A stretch of DNA of 30,970 nucleotides. Source: an uncultured Collinsella sp. (GTDB taxonomy: Bacteria > Actinomycetota > Coriobacteriia > Coriobacteriales > Coriobacteriaceae). Numbering within the stretch: the first letter of the stretch is position 1; each line of letters starts with the position of its first letter. This document shows positions 1 to 7,990 of the stretch, piece by piece. Location: the NCBI GenBank assembly GCA_902494855.1, contig CABUVC010000003.1:1-30970 (forward strand), given 5' to 3'. The position numbers and the translations under genes were made by a program. A model generated the notes under the pieces. It made no database searches and was not told the origin of the DNA. It was given only the letters and a program-made list of their open reading frames with translations.

Positions 1-437
1 GCAACTGCTATGGCCACAATGATCATTAGCAGGATTGTCAGTCGATGCTGCTTGCGTCGTTTACTTGACGAAACGAAGATTGATTTTCCCTGTTTTGGCG
101 TTTCGAGATAGCGAGCCGAGTGCGTCAAGGTTTGCTTGGGTCGAGGCCCTCTTTGTCGATGAGCGGCGGATGCTTTCATCGGCTCATTCCTATTTGCGCT
201 GTTTTTAGATAATGGTGCGTCTTTCAGATACACAGGGTCACCCGAGGCCACACCCATATGCTTGCGTCCCGTTTGCGCATCTTCGAGTGTTTGATATCGG
301 TTTCTTGTCACATATTCGGGCTCTGGGTCATTGATGGGCTCTTGCGAGATGTGGGGGCGATGGAATCGAATCGGTTGCGGGCTGGATACTTCGTCCTGCT
401 CCGGCATAAACGTGTTGTCCTGTTTTTGATCGTCCAT
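1..437 (-). CDS. 5' part of a single-pass membrane protein gene (runs off left edge)
   Basis: Reading the minus strand from the ATG at 437-435 gives 145 codons without a stop up to the window edge, so the gene is cut by the window. About 130 polar residues rich in Q, D, P, R and K come first. A basic patch (SSSKRRKQHR) then leads into a hydrophobic run (LTILLMIIVAIAVA), which looks like the start of a transmembrane helix with the N-terminus in the cytoplasm. A TAAGGGC sequence lies upstream of the ATG as a modest ribosome binding site, and a TACAAT -10 box (476-481, minus) would give a leader of about 30 nt. No domain is recognisable, and the extracellular part, if any, lies outside the window. 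Base composition is more A+T-rich than the other genes. The open frame, promoter and topology make it a likely real gene; its function is unknown. Confidence 0.65.
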   Translation of the reverse strand, partial: MDDQKQDNTFMPEQDEVSSPQPIRFHRPHISQEPINDPEPEYVTRNRYQTLEDAQTGRKHMGVASGDPVYLKDAPLSKNSANRNEPMKASAAHRQRGPRPKQTLTHSARYLETPKQGKSIFVSSSKRRKQHRLTILLMIIVAIAV

Positions 438-712
438 GATGCCCTTAGTTCGTCATCAATATCGTGTATGCGCCCATTGTAAGCCAGCCGTCTTGTTTTG
501 ATGGGATTGCATACATTATTTAAGCCCTCGTTCAAATTCCGTTTATTAGACAAAACCTTAGTCAAATAGACTTAGATATGCTTATACCAATAGACTCAAA
601 AAACTTTATAGTCGATGTATATATAAGAAGCGGTTGGGCATATATATGAGCGTCAAAAGAAGTCCCAGTCACCTAGAAGATGACTCGGCAGTCCTTAAAA
701 GGAGTGGTAAAC
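438..712. promoter_or_regulatory. AT-rich divergent intergenic region upstream of the small heat-shock gene
   Basis: No gene is seen. The octamer AATAGACT occurs twice in direct orientation at 565-572 and 589-596, 24 bp apart. The first copy lies within an imperfect inverted repeat TTAGTC-N5-GACTTA (559-574). TATATA-rich stretches at about 617-623 and 641-648 are possible -10 boxes for the gene at 713. I see neither a CIRCE element nor a canonical HspR (HAIR) or CtsR site, so the heat-shock regulator is not identified. Confidence 0.4.
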
Positions 713-1144
713 ATGGCAAGCATGGTTCCTTATCGTTCGGTTTTTGGCGTTCGTCCTTCTGCTAGCTCGCTGTTCGATCTGTTTGATGATATGACCGACC
801 TTGCAAACAACTCGATTGCCTCTAAGGCGTTCCCCGTTGACGTTGAGGATAAGGGCGATGGCTATGAGGTCAAGGCCTATCTGACCGGCGTCGCCAAGGA
901 CGATATCGATGTCGAGCTTAACGAGGGCCGTTTGTCCATTAGCGTGAATGTCGAAGAGAACGAGGAGAACGAGGGCAAGAACTTCCTGCAGAAGGAGTTT
1001 AGCTCGTACAGCGCGACGCGTGGCGTATATCTGAAGGACGCTTCGAGCGAGGGCCTTTCGGCTAAGTATGCTGACGGCATCCTGACCGTTACGGTTCCCA
1101 AGATTGTCGAGAAGAAGAACGTCACGAAGATTTCTATCGACTAA
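713..1144 (+). CDS. Small heat-shock protein, Hsp20/alpha-crystallin family
   Basis: The product is 143 residues, a usual length for bacterial Hsp20. An N-terminal arm (about 1-40) precedes an alpha-crystallin domain that begins at AFPVDVEDKGDGYEVKAYL and contains the family's typical ELNEGRLSISV strand and the late GVYLKDASSEGLSAKYADGILTVTVPK segment, close to the conserved A-x-x-x-n-G-v-L signature. Such proteins are ATP-independent cytoplasmic holdases that keep unfolding proteins soluble. The start at 713 is chosen because AAAGGAG sits 8 bases upstream; an earlier in-frame ATG at 680 lacks a good ribosome binding site. The gene stands alone and ends in a strong bidirectional terminator shared with the convergent hydrolase gene. 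Confidence 0.93.
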   Translation: MASMVPYRSVFGVRPSASSLFDLFDDMTDLANNSIASKAFPVDVEDKGDGYEVKAYLTGVAKDDIDVELNEGRLSISVNVEENEENEGKNFLQKEFSSYSATRGVYLKDASSEGLSAKYADGILTVTVPKIVEKKNVTKISID

Positions 1145-1176
1145 CGATGGCTCTGCTTCAATCGAGAGTATGAATT

Positions 1177-1210
1177 AAGGGGGCTGGGAAGTGATTCCCA
1201 GCCCCCTTTT
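1177..1210. terminator. Bidirectional rho-independent terminator
   Basis: AAGGGGGCTGGGAA at 1177-1190 pairs perfectly with TTCCCAGCCCCCTT across a GTGA loop and is followed by T residues. With A residues on the 5' side it can stop the Hsp20 transcript and the convergent hydrolase transcript. Confidence 0.9.
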
Positions 1211-1225
1211 GTTGTCTTGAGTGGG

Positions 1226-2035
1226 CTATTGAATAGTTGTCGGTTGATACTGACTTGCAGGGCGTATCGAGAGCTTCCGTGGCCCTTGAAGACAGGTGGC
1301 TGAGCTGCCGAGTTCATCATCGAGACTTGCATCAAGCGCGTTGGCATAGCTTTTGACGGTAAGGCTTGGACGATTATTGTCCTGGCTGATATGCATGGCG
1401 ATGAGCTGTTCGGTGCGATCGGTAACAAGTTCTCGCGCGGCTTCGGCGGCCTGGTTGTTGGAGAGGTGCCCCTTTGTGGACAGGATGCGCTCCTGAAGAA
1501 AGCGTGGGTACGGTCCTTCGCGCAACATAGTTACATCGTGGTTACTTTCGAGCGCGAGAACTCGACAGTCTTTGAGGATGCCTATGGCCTTGCTCGATAA
1601 CTCTCCGGTGTCGGTGGCAAACCCAATGGAATCATCGAGAGCATTAAATCGATAGCCGACCGGATTGATGACATCGTGCGATGTTGAGTAGGTTTGCACG
1701 TGGATGCCGGCAATGGGGAGCGTGTCGCCGGGGTCAAATTCCTCTACGGGCAGGTGCGCGAGGTTTTCTTTGCATGAAAGGGTGTCCCTGCTGGCAAAGA
1801 GGGGACCATGCCAGTGCTTGCACCATACATCGAGCCCCTTGATATGGTCACCATGCTCATGGGTGATTACAAGAGCGGCGACGTCGTCTGCCGAGAGGCC
1901 AAGCTCCGCCATGCGTTTAAGTGTCTCGCGGCGGGACAGGCCGTTGTCGATCATGATGAGCCCCTGAGGTCCCTCGACGAGTGCGCAGTTGCCTTTTGAG
2001 CCGCTGCCGAGGATATGAAGGTGCAGGCGAGACAT
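1226..2035 (-). CDS. MBL-fold metallohydrolase, YycJ/WalJ type
   Basis: The product is 269 residues and begins MSRLHLHILGSGSKGNC, the characteristic N-terminus of the YycJ/WalJ group of metallo-beta-lactamase-fold proteins. The metal-binding motif HEHGDH is at residues 59-64. Later ligands are visible in TSHDVINPVGY, FATDTGELS and LESNHD. Members are cytoplasmic two-metal hydrolases; a nuclease activity has been reported for some, but the physiological substrate is not settled. A longer in-frame reading starting at 2116 would overlap the divergent tilS start, so the ATG at 2035 is preferred although its ribosome binding site is weak. Only 48 bp separate it from tilS. Confidence 0.88.
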   Translation of the reverse strand: MSRLHLHILGSGSKGNCALVEGPQGLIMIDNGLSRRETLKRMAELGLSADDVAALVITHEHGDHIKGLDVWCKHWHGPLFASRDTLSCKENLAHLPVEEFDPGDTLPIAGIHVQTYSTSHDVINPVGYRFNALDDSIGFATDTGELSSKAIGILKDCRVLALESNHDVTMLREGPYPRFLQERILSTKGHLSNNQAAEAARELVTDRTEQLIAMHISQDNNRPSLTVKSYANALDASLDDELGSSATCLQGPRKLSIRPASQYQPTTIQ

Positions 2036-2083
2036 AAGATTCCAAAGGATACAATGGGTGCGGACGAATAGAGGAGGAAGCGA

Positions 2084-3625
2084 ATGCCAACGGTATCTCA
2101 GCACTATGGACATCATGCCGCGCCGAGGACGGATAAGAGCGCCCTGGCAACGCGGCAGGCCGCTGCCCCCGTAGTGCTCATGGTATCAGGCGGTGCGGAC
2201 TCGACGGCGCTGCTCCTTATGGCTTGCACATCAAAGTTGGATATCCAGGACGGGCGCGGCGTCGCTCCCATTGCGCGCGAGCGATTGCACGTGCTGCATG
2301 TAAACCATCATCTGCGCGGGGAGGCATCCGATGGCGACGAGGCCTTTGTACGTGACCTGTGCGCGCAATACGGCTTGCCGCTGTGTGTTGAGCATGCCTA
2401 TTTTGATGACGAATCGGGCAATATCGAGGCTGCGGCTCGTGAGGTGCGCTATGCCGCGGCACGGAGATATGTTCGCGAACTTTGTGCCGAATCGGGCGCA
2501 CCGCGGACGGCGGCTCGTATCTGTACCGCGCATACTTCGTCGGACCGCGCGGAAACATTTTTGATGAATGCCATTAAAGGGTCGGGTCCCGCGGGTCTAT
2601 CGAGCATTCCGCGCCGTCGGAACATTGTGGTTCGCCCTTTGCTCGACCTCACGCACGATGAGCTCGTGAGCTATCTGCAGGTGCACGGTCAGCCATGGCG
2701 GGAAGATGAAAGCAACGAGGACGTTTCGTACCTGCGCAACTATGTACGCCATCGGGTGATGCCGGTGGTGGCACGGCGCAACGCGAGCGTCTGTAAGACG
2801 ATTGGCGCCGCTTGCGAAATTCTGGGCGACGAAGACGCCTTTCTTTCCCAGCTTTCGGCACAGGCGTTCCGAAGCTGCCTGCGCAAGGAAGCGGCGGGCG
2901 CACTGGTGCTCGATGCGCGCCGTCTTGCCGCCGCTGAGGTTGTGATTGCACGGCGTATCGTGCGGTTGGCGATTAAGCGCATCGATCCCGACGCGCGACC
3001 GGAGATGCGGCACGTGGAGCGCGTGCTCTCCTGTGTCGCTGCGGGCTCGGGTTCGGTAACGCTTCCTGCGGGAATTGATGCCCGTGTGGAGTTTGGCATG
3101 CTGGCGTTCAAGGTCCCGGCGGCGCGCGAGGGCTTAGTGGCCGACTGGATCTCCGTTCCCGGTCGTCTGCCGCTGGGGGCGGGGCGTATGCTGACAGCAG
3201 AGCCGATGGCTGTGGAGCCGGGGCGCGATATCGTGCACCGTGCCCGCGAGCTTGCTGCTGACGGAGAGGTTGCGGCCTTGGTGGATGCGGCGGCCCTGGG
3301 GTTCGCCGACCGCGATAGCGAGCGGATGCTAGCCGGCTCGCGCGGGGAGATTCCCGCCGAGGCGCGATTGGCGCGCCTGTGGGTGGATAGCCCTGTGCCG
3401 GGAGACGTGATGTGCCCGTTGGGGATGAGCGGTCGAAGCAAGAAAGTGTCAGACCTGTTGAACGAGGCGCGCATTCCTGTTTCAGACCGCTCTGGCGTAC
3501 CCGTGGTAAGAACGGCTCCGGGAGGTGCCGTAGTATGGGTCGCGGGCGTTCGCGCGGACGAACGTTTTAAGTGCACGGCGGCGACGCGCGTGGCCTATCT
3601 GCTTCGCGTGGTTGACGCGGATTAG
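2084..3625 (+). CDS. tilS: tRNA(Ile)-lysidine synthase TilS
   Basis: TilS attaches lysine to C34 of the CAU-anticodon isoleucine tRNA, using ATP, so that it reads AUA. The protein has 513 residues, longer than the roughly 430 of E. coli, with about 30 extra residues in front. The PP-loop SGGADST is at about 35-41. HVNHHLRGEASDGDEAFVRD, the GSGPAGLSSIPRRR segment and NYVRHRVMP follow in the usual order. The C-terminal TilS domain is recognisable in VPGDVMCPLGMSGRSKKVSDLL. One oddity is that the usual HHxDDQxET motif reads HTSSDRAET. AGAGGAGGAAGCG directly upstream supports the start. The order tilS-hpt-ftsH is conserved across many Gram-positive bacteria and strengthens the call. Confidence 0.95.
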   Translation: MPTVSQHYGHHAAPRTDKSALATRQAAAPVVLMVSGGADSTALLLMACTSKLDIQDGRGVAPIARERLHVLHVNHHLRGEASDGDEAFVRDLCAQYGLPLCVEHAYFDDESGNIEAAAREVRYAAARRYVRELCAESGAPRTAARICTAHTSSDRAETFLMNAIKGSGPAGLSSIPRRRNIVVRPLLDLTHDELVSYLQVHGQPWREDESNEDVSYLRNYVRHRVMPVVARRNASVCKTIGAACEILGDEDAFLSQLSAQAFRSCLRKEAAGALVLDARRLAAAEVVIARRIVRLAIKRIDPDARPEMRHVERVLSCVAAGSGSVTLPAGIDARVEFGMLAFKVPAAREGLVADWISVPGRLPLGAGRMLTAEPMAVEPGRDIVHRARELAADGEVAALVDAAALGFADRDSERMLAGSRGEIPAEARLARLWVDSPVPGDVMCPLGMSGRSKKVSDLLNEARIPVSDRSGVPVVRTAPGGAVVWVAGVRADERFKCTAATRVAYLLRVVDAD

Positions 3626-3707
3626 CTCCTCGCACTAGCTTTTCTGTGCGGCGTTGACGGTATTCCCGCGCTGATGGTGCGCGGGCTGGAAAATATACCC
3701 CGTGCGC

Positions 3708-3716
3708 TGCTAGAAT
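3708..3716 (+). promoter_or_regulatory. Candidate extended -10 promoter for hpt-ftsH
   Basis: TGCTAGAAT matches an extended -10 element (TGnTATAAT) about 58 bp before the hpt start, inside the 148-bp gap after tilS. The -35 region (TGGAAA, spacing 18) is weak, which is compatible with an extended -10. The assignment is inference from sequence only. Confidence 0.45.
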
Positions 3717-3773
3717 GTGTAGTTCGCGTCCATACGGCGGTGTGTGGGCGATTAAGCACAAGAAAGGGTTGTC

Positions 3774-4322
3774 ATGGCTTCTCAACATCCGGATATCGAG
3801 AAGGTTCTGTTTACGCAGGAGGATATCGACGGTATCGTCTCTCGCCTGGGCGAGGAGATTACGCGCGACTACGCGGGTAAGGATCTGGTGCTGATTGCGG
3901 TCCTGCGCGGCGCCGTGGTCTTTATGGGCGACCTGATGCGCAAGATCGAGCTGCCGACCAACATCGATTTCATGGCTGTTTCGAGCTATGGCGACGGTGT
4001 GAAGTCTTCGGGTATCGTGCGTATCATTAAGGACCTGGATATCGACATCCGTGGTCGCGACGTGCTGATCGTCGAGGACATTCTGGACTCGGGCCTGACC
4101 CTCAAGTACCTGATGAAGAACCTCGAGAGCCGTAAGCCCGCTTCTCTGGAGGTCGCCGCCTTCCTATGGAAGGACGTTGAGGACCGTACCTCGGCCGTCA
4201 CGCCCAAGTATGTTGGAACCCATTGCCCCGATGCCTTTGTGGTGGGCTACGGCCTCGACTATGCCGAGCGCTATCGTAACCTTCCGTATCTGGGCATTTT
4301 GAAACCGGAGGTTTATTCGTAA
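3774..4322 (+). CDS. hpt: Hypoxanthine (guanine) phosphoribosyltransferase
   Basis: The 182-residue product is a normal-length type I phosphoribosyltransferase that salvages hypoxanthine and guanine to IMP and GMP with PRPP. The PRPP loop VLIVEDILDSGLTL is at about residues 98-111, the early LIAVLRGAVVFMGDLMRKI strand-loop matches the family, and the C-terminal FVVGYGLDYAERYRNLPYLGIL is diagnostic of bacterial Hpt. The start follows AAGAAAGGG. The stop is one base from the ftsH start, so the two genes are almost certainly co-transcribed, as in Bacillus and many other Gram-positives. Confidence 0.97.
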   Translation: MASQHPDIEKVLFTQEDIDGIVSRLGEEITRDYAGKDLVLIAVLRGAVVFMGDLMRKIELPTNIDFMAVSSYGDGVKSSGIVRIIKDLDIDIRGRDVLIVEDILDSGLTLKYLMKNLESRKPASLEVAAFLWKDVEDRTSAVTPKYVGTHCPDAFVVGYGLDYAERYRNLPYLGILKPEVYS

Positions 4323-4323
4323 G

Positions 4324-6462
4324 ATGCCCGACGACCGTAACGACAACAATTCCCAGACTCCCCGGGAGCCTAAGATCCCGGGGATGCCCGGAGGCAAGAA
4401 GCCCACGCGTACGGGCTGGCTGTATTTTATTTTGGCTTGCGCGCTTCTGGGCTACGCCTTCTTTAACATGGGCTCCGGCTTTGCCAACTCCAGCAATACC
4501 GTTAAGCTCGCGACGAGTGAGATGGTCAGCGCCATCAAGCAGGATCGCGTCGAAGATCTGACCTATACGGTTCAAGACGGAAGCGTGGCGGGTCATTACT
4601 GGAAGACGAAAAAGGACAAGGGCGACACGAGCGAGCTCAAGAGCTTTTCCTCGACCTATGTCGGTTCCGATTCGCTTGCCGAGCTTATGGCGGAGCACCC
4701 CGACACCAAGTACATCGTCAACACCAACGACCCCGATTTTTGGGGCGACTTGGCGATGAGCGTGCTACCGACGATTGCCCTGATCGCCATCATGTTCTAC
4801 TTTATGCGCCAGATGATGGGCGCCAATAATAGGAACATGCAGTTTGGCAAGACCAACGCCAAGACCAACGAGGCTACGCGTCCCAAGGTCAAGTTTGAGG
4901 ATGTCGCTGGCGTGGATGAGGCGGTCGAGGAGCTCGAAGAGATTCGCGATTTCTTGAGCGACCCGGACCGCTATCGCAAGCTGGGCGCCAAGATTCCCCG
5001 CGGCGTGTTGCTGGTGGGCCCTCCGGGTACCGGTAAGACGTTGCTGGCCAAGGCCGTTGCCGGCGAGGCGGGCGTGCCGTTCTTTAGCATCTCGGGCTCT
5101 GACTTTGTTGAGATGTTCGTGGGCGTCGGCGCCAGCCGCGTGCGCGACCTTTTTAAGGAGGCCAAGTCTCAGGCTCCGTCAATCATCTTTATTGACGAGA
5201 TCGATGCCGTGGGACGTCAGCGCGGAGCCGGTTTGGGCGGCGGCCACGACGAGCGCGAGCAGACGCTCAACCAGCTGCTGGTCGAGATGGACGGTTTTGA
5301 GGAAAGCGAGTCGGTCATCCTGATCGCCGCGACCAACCGCCCCGATATTCTGGACCCGGCATTGCTGCGCCCCGGCCGTTTTGACCGTCAGGTTACGGTC
5401 GACCGTCCGGACGTGAAGGGCCGCGAGCAGATCTTGCGCGTGCATGCTGAGAACAAGCCGATGGACGAGGACGTTAAGTTTGAGAAGCTCGCCCAGATGA
5501 CCGTTGGCTTTACTGGTGCCGATTTGGCGAACCTGCTCAACGAGTCTGCGCTGCTGGCCGCTCGCCGTCATCGTTCCGTGATCTCGATGGACGAGGTCGA
5601 GGAGTCGATGGAGCGCGTGATTGCCGGACCGCAACGCAAGGGTCGCGTGATGACCGAAGTCGAGCGCACCACGATTGCCTACCATGAGAGCGGTCACGCT
5701 TTGGTGGGCCACATCCTGGAGCACTCCGATCCGGTTCATAAGATCTCGATCGTCAGCCGCGGTCAGGCCCTGGGCTACACACTGCAGCTTCCGCAGGAGG
5801 ACCACTTCCTCAAGACCAAGAACGAGATGCTCGACGAGCTCGCCGTGTTCTTGGGCGGTCGCGTTGCCGAGGAGCTCATGTGCGACGACATCACGTCGGG
5901 CGCGAGCAACGATCTGGAGCGCGCGACTAAGATGGCGCGCGAGATGGTCACGCGCTTGGGCATGAGCGAGGAGCTGGGCACGCAGGTCTTTGGCGAGGCG
6001 CAACATCAGGTGTTCCTGGGTCGCGACTACGCCGATCACCAGGATTACTCCGAGGAGACGGCGCGCCGCATCGATATCGAGGTTCAGCGCATCATGCGCG
6101 AAGCCCATCGCCGTGCGGTCGAGATTTTGGATGCCCGTCGCGATCAGCTCGATCTGATGGCGAAGGTGCTGCTTGAGCGCGAGACCGTCGAAGGCGATGC
6201 CGTGAATGCCCTGCTCGATAACGAGTGGGACGCCTACCTTGAGCGCGAGGGCGATATCCTGGCGGCCAAGGAGGAGCGCAACGCCAAGGCGGCCGGCATG
6301 CCGACCAAGAAGCGCTCGCCTCGCATGAGCGAGGAGGAGTTGGCGGCTGATGCCGCGGCCTTTGCGCAGGCGGCCATGCAGGAGGATGCCGAAGCCGCAT
6401 CCGATGATGCCGGAGATGGCAATGCCGCCAACGCTGACGGCAACACCGACGCCGACAAATAG
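4324..6462 (+). CDS. ftsH: ATP-dependent zinc metalloprotease FtsH
   Basis: FtsH is a membrane-anchored hexameric AAA+ protease that degrades misfolded membrane proteins and short-lived regulators. The 712 residues hold a first membrane helix at about 32-48, an extracytoplasmic segment, a second helix at about 145-160 (LPTIALIAIMFYFM), Walker A GPPGTGKT near 231, Walker B IIFIDEIDAVGRQRG, the second region of homology with arginine fingers (NRPDILDPALLRPGRFDR), and the zinc site HESGH at 454-458. The C-terminal 50 residues are an Ala/Asp/Glu-rich tail that is longer than usual and likely disordered. GGAGG lies 12 bases before the ATG, inside the end of hpt. A terminator follows at 6474. Confidence 0.97.
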   Translation: MPDDRNDNNSQTPREPKIPGMPGGKKPTRTGWLYFILACALLGYAFFNMGSGFANSSNTVKLATSEMVSAIKQDRVEDLTYTVQDGSVAGHYWKTKKDKGDTSELKSFSSTYVGSDSLAELMAEHPDTKYIVNTNDPDFWGDLAMSVLPTIALIAIMFYFMRQMMGANNRNMQFGKTNAKTNEATRPKVKFEDVAGVDEAVEELEEIRDFLSDPDRYRKLGAKIPRGVLLVGPPGTGKTLLAKAVAGEAGVPFFSISGSDFVEMFVGVGASRVRDLFKEAKSQAPSIIFIDEIDAVGRQRGAGLGGGHDEREQTLNQLLVEMDGFEESESVILIAATNRPDILDPALLRPGRFDRQVTVDRPDVKGREQILRVHAENKPMDEDVKFEKLAQMTVGFTGADLANLLNESALLAARRHRSVISMDEVEESMERVIAGPQRKGRVMTEVERTTIAYHESGHALVGHILEHSDPVHKISIVSRGQALGYTLQLPQEDHFLKTKNEMLDELAVFLGGRVAEELMCDDITSGASNDLERATKMAREMVTRLGMSEELGTQVFGEAQHQVFLGRDYADHQDYSEETARRIDIEVQRIMREAHRRAVEILDARRDQLDLMAKVLLERETVEGDAVNALLDNEWDAYLEREGDILAAKEERNAKAAGMPTKKRSPRMSEEELAADAAAFAQAAMQEDAEAASDDAGDGNAANADGNTDADK

Positions 6463-6473
6463 TTCTTGTAGCG

Positions 6474-6511
6474 AAAGCCTCCGCGGGGAAACCTGTGGAG
6501 GCTTTTCTTTT
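6474..6511 (+). terminator. Rho-independent terminator of hpt-ftsH
   Basis: AAAGCCTCCGC pairs with GTGGAGGCTTT and is followed by TCTTTT. It lies 12 bases past the ftsH stop. Confidence 0.85.
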
Positions 6512-6515
6512 AAGC

Positions 6516-6585
6516 GCAATGTTGATTGGGGACAGACTTAAATGAGCGTTTTCACGCATTTAAGTCTGTCCCCAATCAACATTGC
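6516..6585. repeat. Perfect 29-bp inverted repeat (REPIN-like) with GGGGACAG core
   Basis: The arms 6516-6544 and 6557-6585 are perfect reverse complements separated by 12 bases. Each arm carries GGGGACAGACTTAAATG. The element lies immediately after the ftsH terminator and before the aminotransferase promoter. Its GGGGACAG core recurs at 27357 and, as GGGACAG, in the copies at 24.1 and 27.3 kb, so it looks like a member of a dispersed REP family. No T-run follows, so a terminator role is less likely. Confidence 0.75.
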
Positions 6586-6610
6586 TGCGGCACTTTGCTC
6601 AGCTAAAGCG

Positions 6611-6616
6611 TACAAT
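6611..6616 (+). promoter_or_regulatory. Candidate -10 box of the aminotransferase gene
   Basis: TACAAT lies 25 bp upstream of the chosen ATG. The same GCGTACAAT context precedes the PHP gene (7948), and TACAAT boxes also precede other genes here, suggesting the local -10 consensus. No convincing -35 is seen. Confidence 0.4.
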
Positions 6617-6640
6617 AGCGCCTATGCGAAAGGGGAACAG

Positions 6641-7831
6641 ATGATCAACGAAACTATGTATGCTCGCGGTGCGGAAAGCTCCATCATCCGTGAGATCTTT
6701 AGCTATGGCCTTGAGCGCAAGGCACAGATCGGTGCGGAGAACGTATTCGATTTTTCGCTGGGTAACCCGAGCGTTCCGGCACCTGCCGCCGTGGCTGAGT
6801 CCATTAAGAAGGCATTGGAGCTGCCGAGCGACCAGCTGCATGGATACACGCCTGCGCCGGGTCTGCCGCAATGTCGAGCGGCCGTCGCCGACTCGCTCAA
6901 CCGTCGCTTTGGCACGAACTATGAGGGCAAAGACGTCTTTATGACGGTGGGTGCCGCGGCTTCGCTCACCTGCACGCTCAACGCCGTTACGAACCCGGGC
7001 GACGAGGTTATTGTTATCGCCCCATACTTTCCGGAGTATCGCGTTTGGATTGAGAAGGCCGGCTGTACGTGTGTTGAGGCACTCGCCGATGAAGATGCGT
7101 TCCAGCTGAGCGTGGACAACGTGCTCAAGGCGATTACCGATAAGACGACTGCCGTCATCATCGACTCGCCCAACAATCCGACCGGTGCCGTATATACACG
7201 CGACACGCTGACGCGACTGGCCAATGTTCTGCGCGAGGTCAACGCCAAGCGCGATCCCGAGAATCCGATTATGCTCATCTCGGATGAGCCGTACCGCGAG
7301 ATCGTGTACGGTGCCGAGGTGCCTTGGGTGCCTTCGATCTACGAGCACACCATCGTGTGCTACTCGTATTCCAAGTCGCTTTCGCTACCGGGCGAGCGCG
7401 TCGGGTGGATCCTGGTTCCCAATACGAATCCTCAGGCAGCTCGTCTAATGCCCGCCGTTGCCGGTGCCGCCCGTACGCTGGGCTTCGTGTGTGCACCGGC
7501 GCTCTTCCAGCGCGTGATCATCGATTGCATCGATGAGCCGAGTGACGTTGAGGCCTATGCGCGCAACCGCACCGCGCTTACCGATGCGCTGGCGGAGTAC
7601 GGCTACACCTATGTTGAGCCGGATGGCGCGTTCTACCTGTGGGTGAAAGCGCTGGAGCCCGATGCGAACGCCTTCTGTGAGCGCGCGAAGAAGTATGAGC
7701 TGCTCGCGGTGCCTTCGGATAGCTTTGGCATGCCGGGCTGGTTCCGCCTGGGCTACTGCGTGAGCTATGAGACAATCGTCAACTCGCTGCCTGCCTGGAA
7801 GCAGCTGGCCGACGAATATCGTCGAAAGTAA
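6641..7831 (+). CDS. Pyridoxal-phosphate aminotransferase, class I/II (AspC-like fold)
   Basis: The 396-residue protein has the fold-type I aminotransferase signature: FSLGNPSVPAP near the N-terminus, the cofactor-contacting DSPNNPTGAVY, SDEPYREIVY, and the Schiff-base lysine at about residue 245 in SYSKSLSLPGERVGW. A C-terminal GAFYLWVKAL and the FRLGYCVS arginine segment complete the active site. It transfers amino groups between an amino acid and a 2-oxo acid; the exact pair (aspartate, aromatic or other) cannot be told from sequence. AAAGGGGAACAG precedes the ATG at 6641. A longer in-frame reading from 6542 would translate the inverted repeat and is rejected. The gene appears monocistronic. 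Confidence 0.92.
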   Translation: MINETMYARGAESSIIREIFSYGLERKAQIGAENVFDFSLGNPSVPAPAAVAESIKKALELPSDQLHGYTPAPGLPQCRAAVADSLNRRFGTNYEGKDVFMTVGAAASLTCTLNAVTNPGDEVIVIAPYFPEYRVWIEKAGCTCVEALADEDAFQLSVDNVLKAITDKTTAVIIDSPNNPTGAVYTRDTLTRLANVLREVNAKRDPENPIMLISDEPYREIVYGAEVPWVPSIYEHTIVCYSYSKSLSLPGERVGWILVPNTNPQAARLMPAVAGAARTLGFVCAPALFQRVIIDCIDEPSDVEAYARNRTALTDALAEYGYTYVEPDGAFYLWVKALEPDANAFCERAKKYELLAVPSDSFGMPGWFRLGYCVSYETIVNSLPAWKQLADEYRRK

Positions 7832-7860
7832 AGCGCTCTGCTTACAATGTTTTACGTGAA

Positions 7861-7889
7861 ACGGGGTTTGGTTTTAAGCCAGACCCCGT
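7861..7889. terminator. Hairpin after the aminotransferase gene (weak terminator or REP-like)
   Basis: ACGGGGTTTGG at 7861-7871 pairs with CCAGACCCCGT at 7879-7889 (one G-T pair) around TTTTAAG. No clear T-run follows. The GGGGT/TTAAG composition resembles the REP-like hairpins in this window, so the role is uncertain. Confidence 0.5.
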
Positions 7890-7947
7890 TGTCTATGCCG
7901 TTGTGTGATTGGGATGAAGCAGTTTTACGACTGCCGAAAGCTATGCG

Positions 7948-7953
7948 TACAAT
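7948..7953 (+). promoter_or_regulatory. Candidate -10 box of the PHP phosphoesterase gene
   Basis: TACAAT in a GCGTACAAT context lies 38 bp before the PHP gene start and after the preceding hairpin. The -35 is not recognisable. Confidence 0.4.
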
Positions 7954-7990
7954 GAATATACGCGACGGCCATACTGGACAAGGAGACCCG

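Noticed and set aside
438..712. Canonical heat-shock operators (CIRCE, HAIR, CtsR box)
   Set aside because: None of these consensus sequences is present on either strand.
6542..6640. Upstream extension of the aminotransferase reading frame
   Set aside because: It would translate the REP-like inverted repeat and has no ribosome binding site, whereas AAAGGGGAACAG precedes the ATG at 6641.
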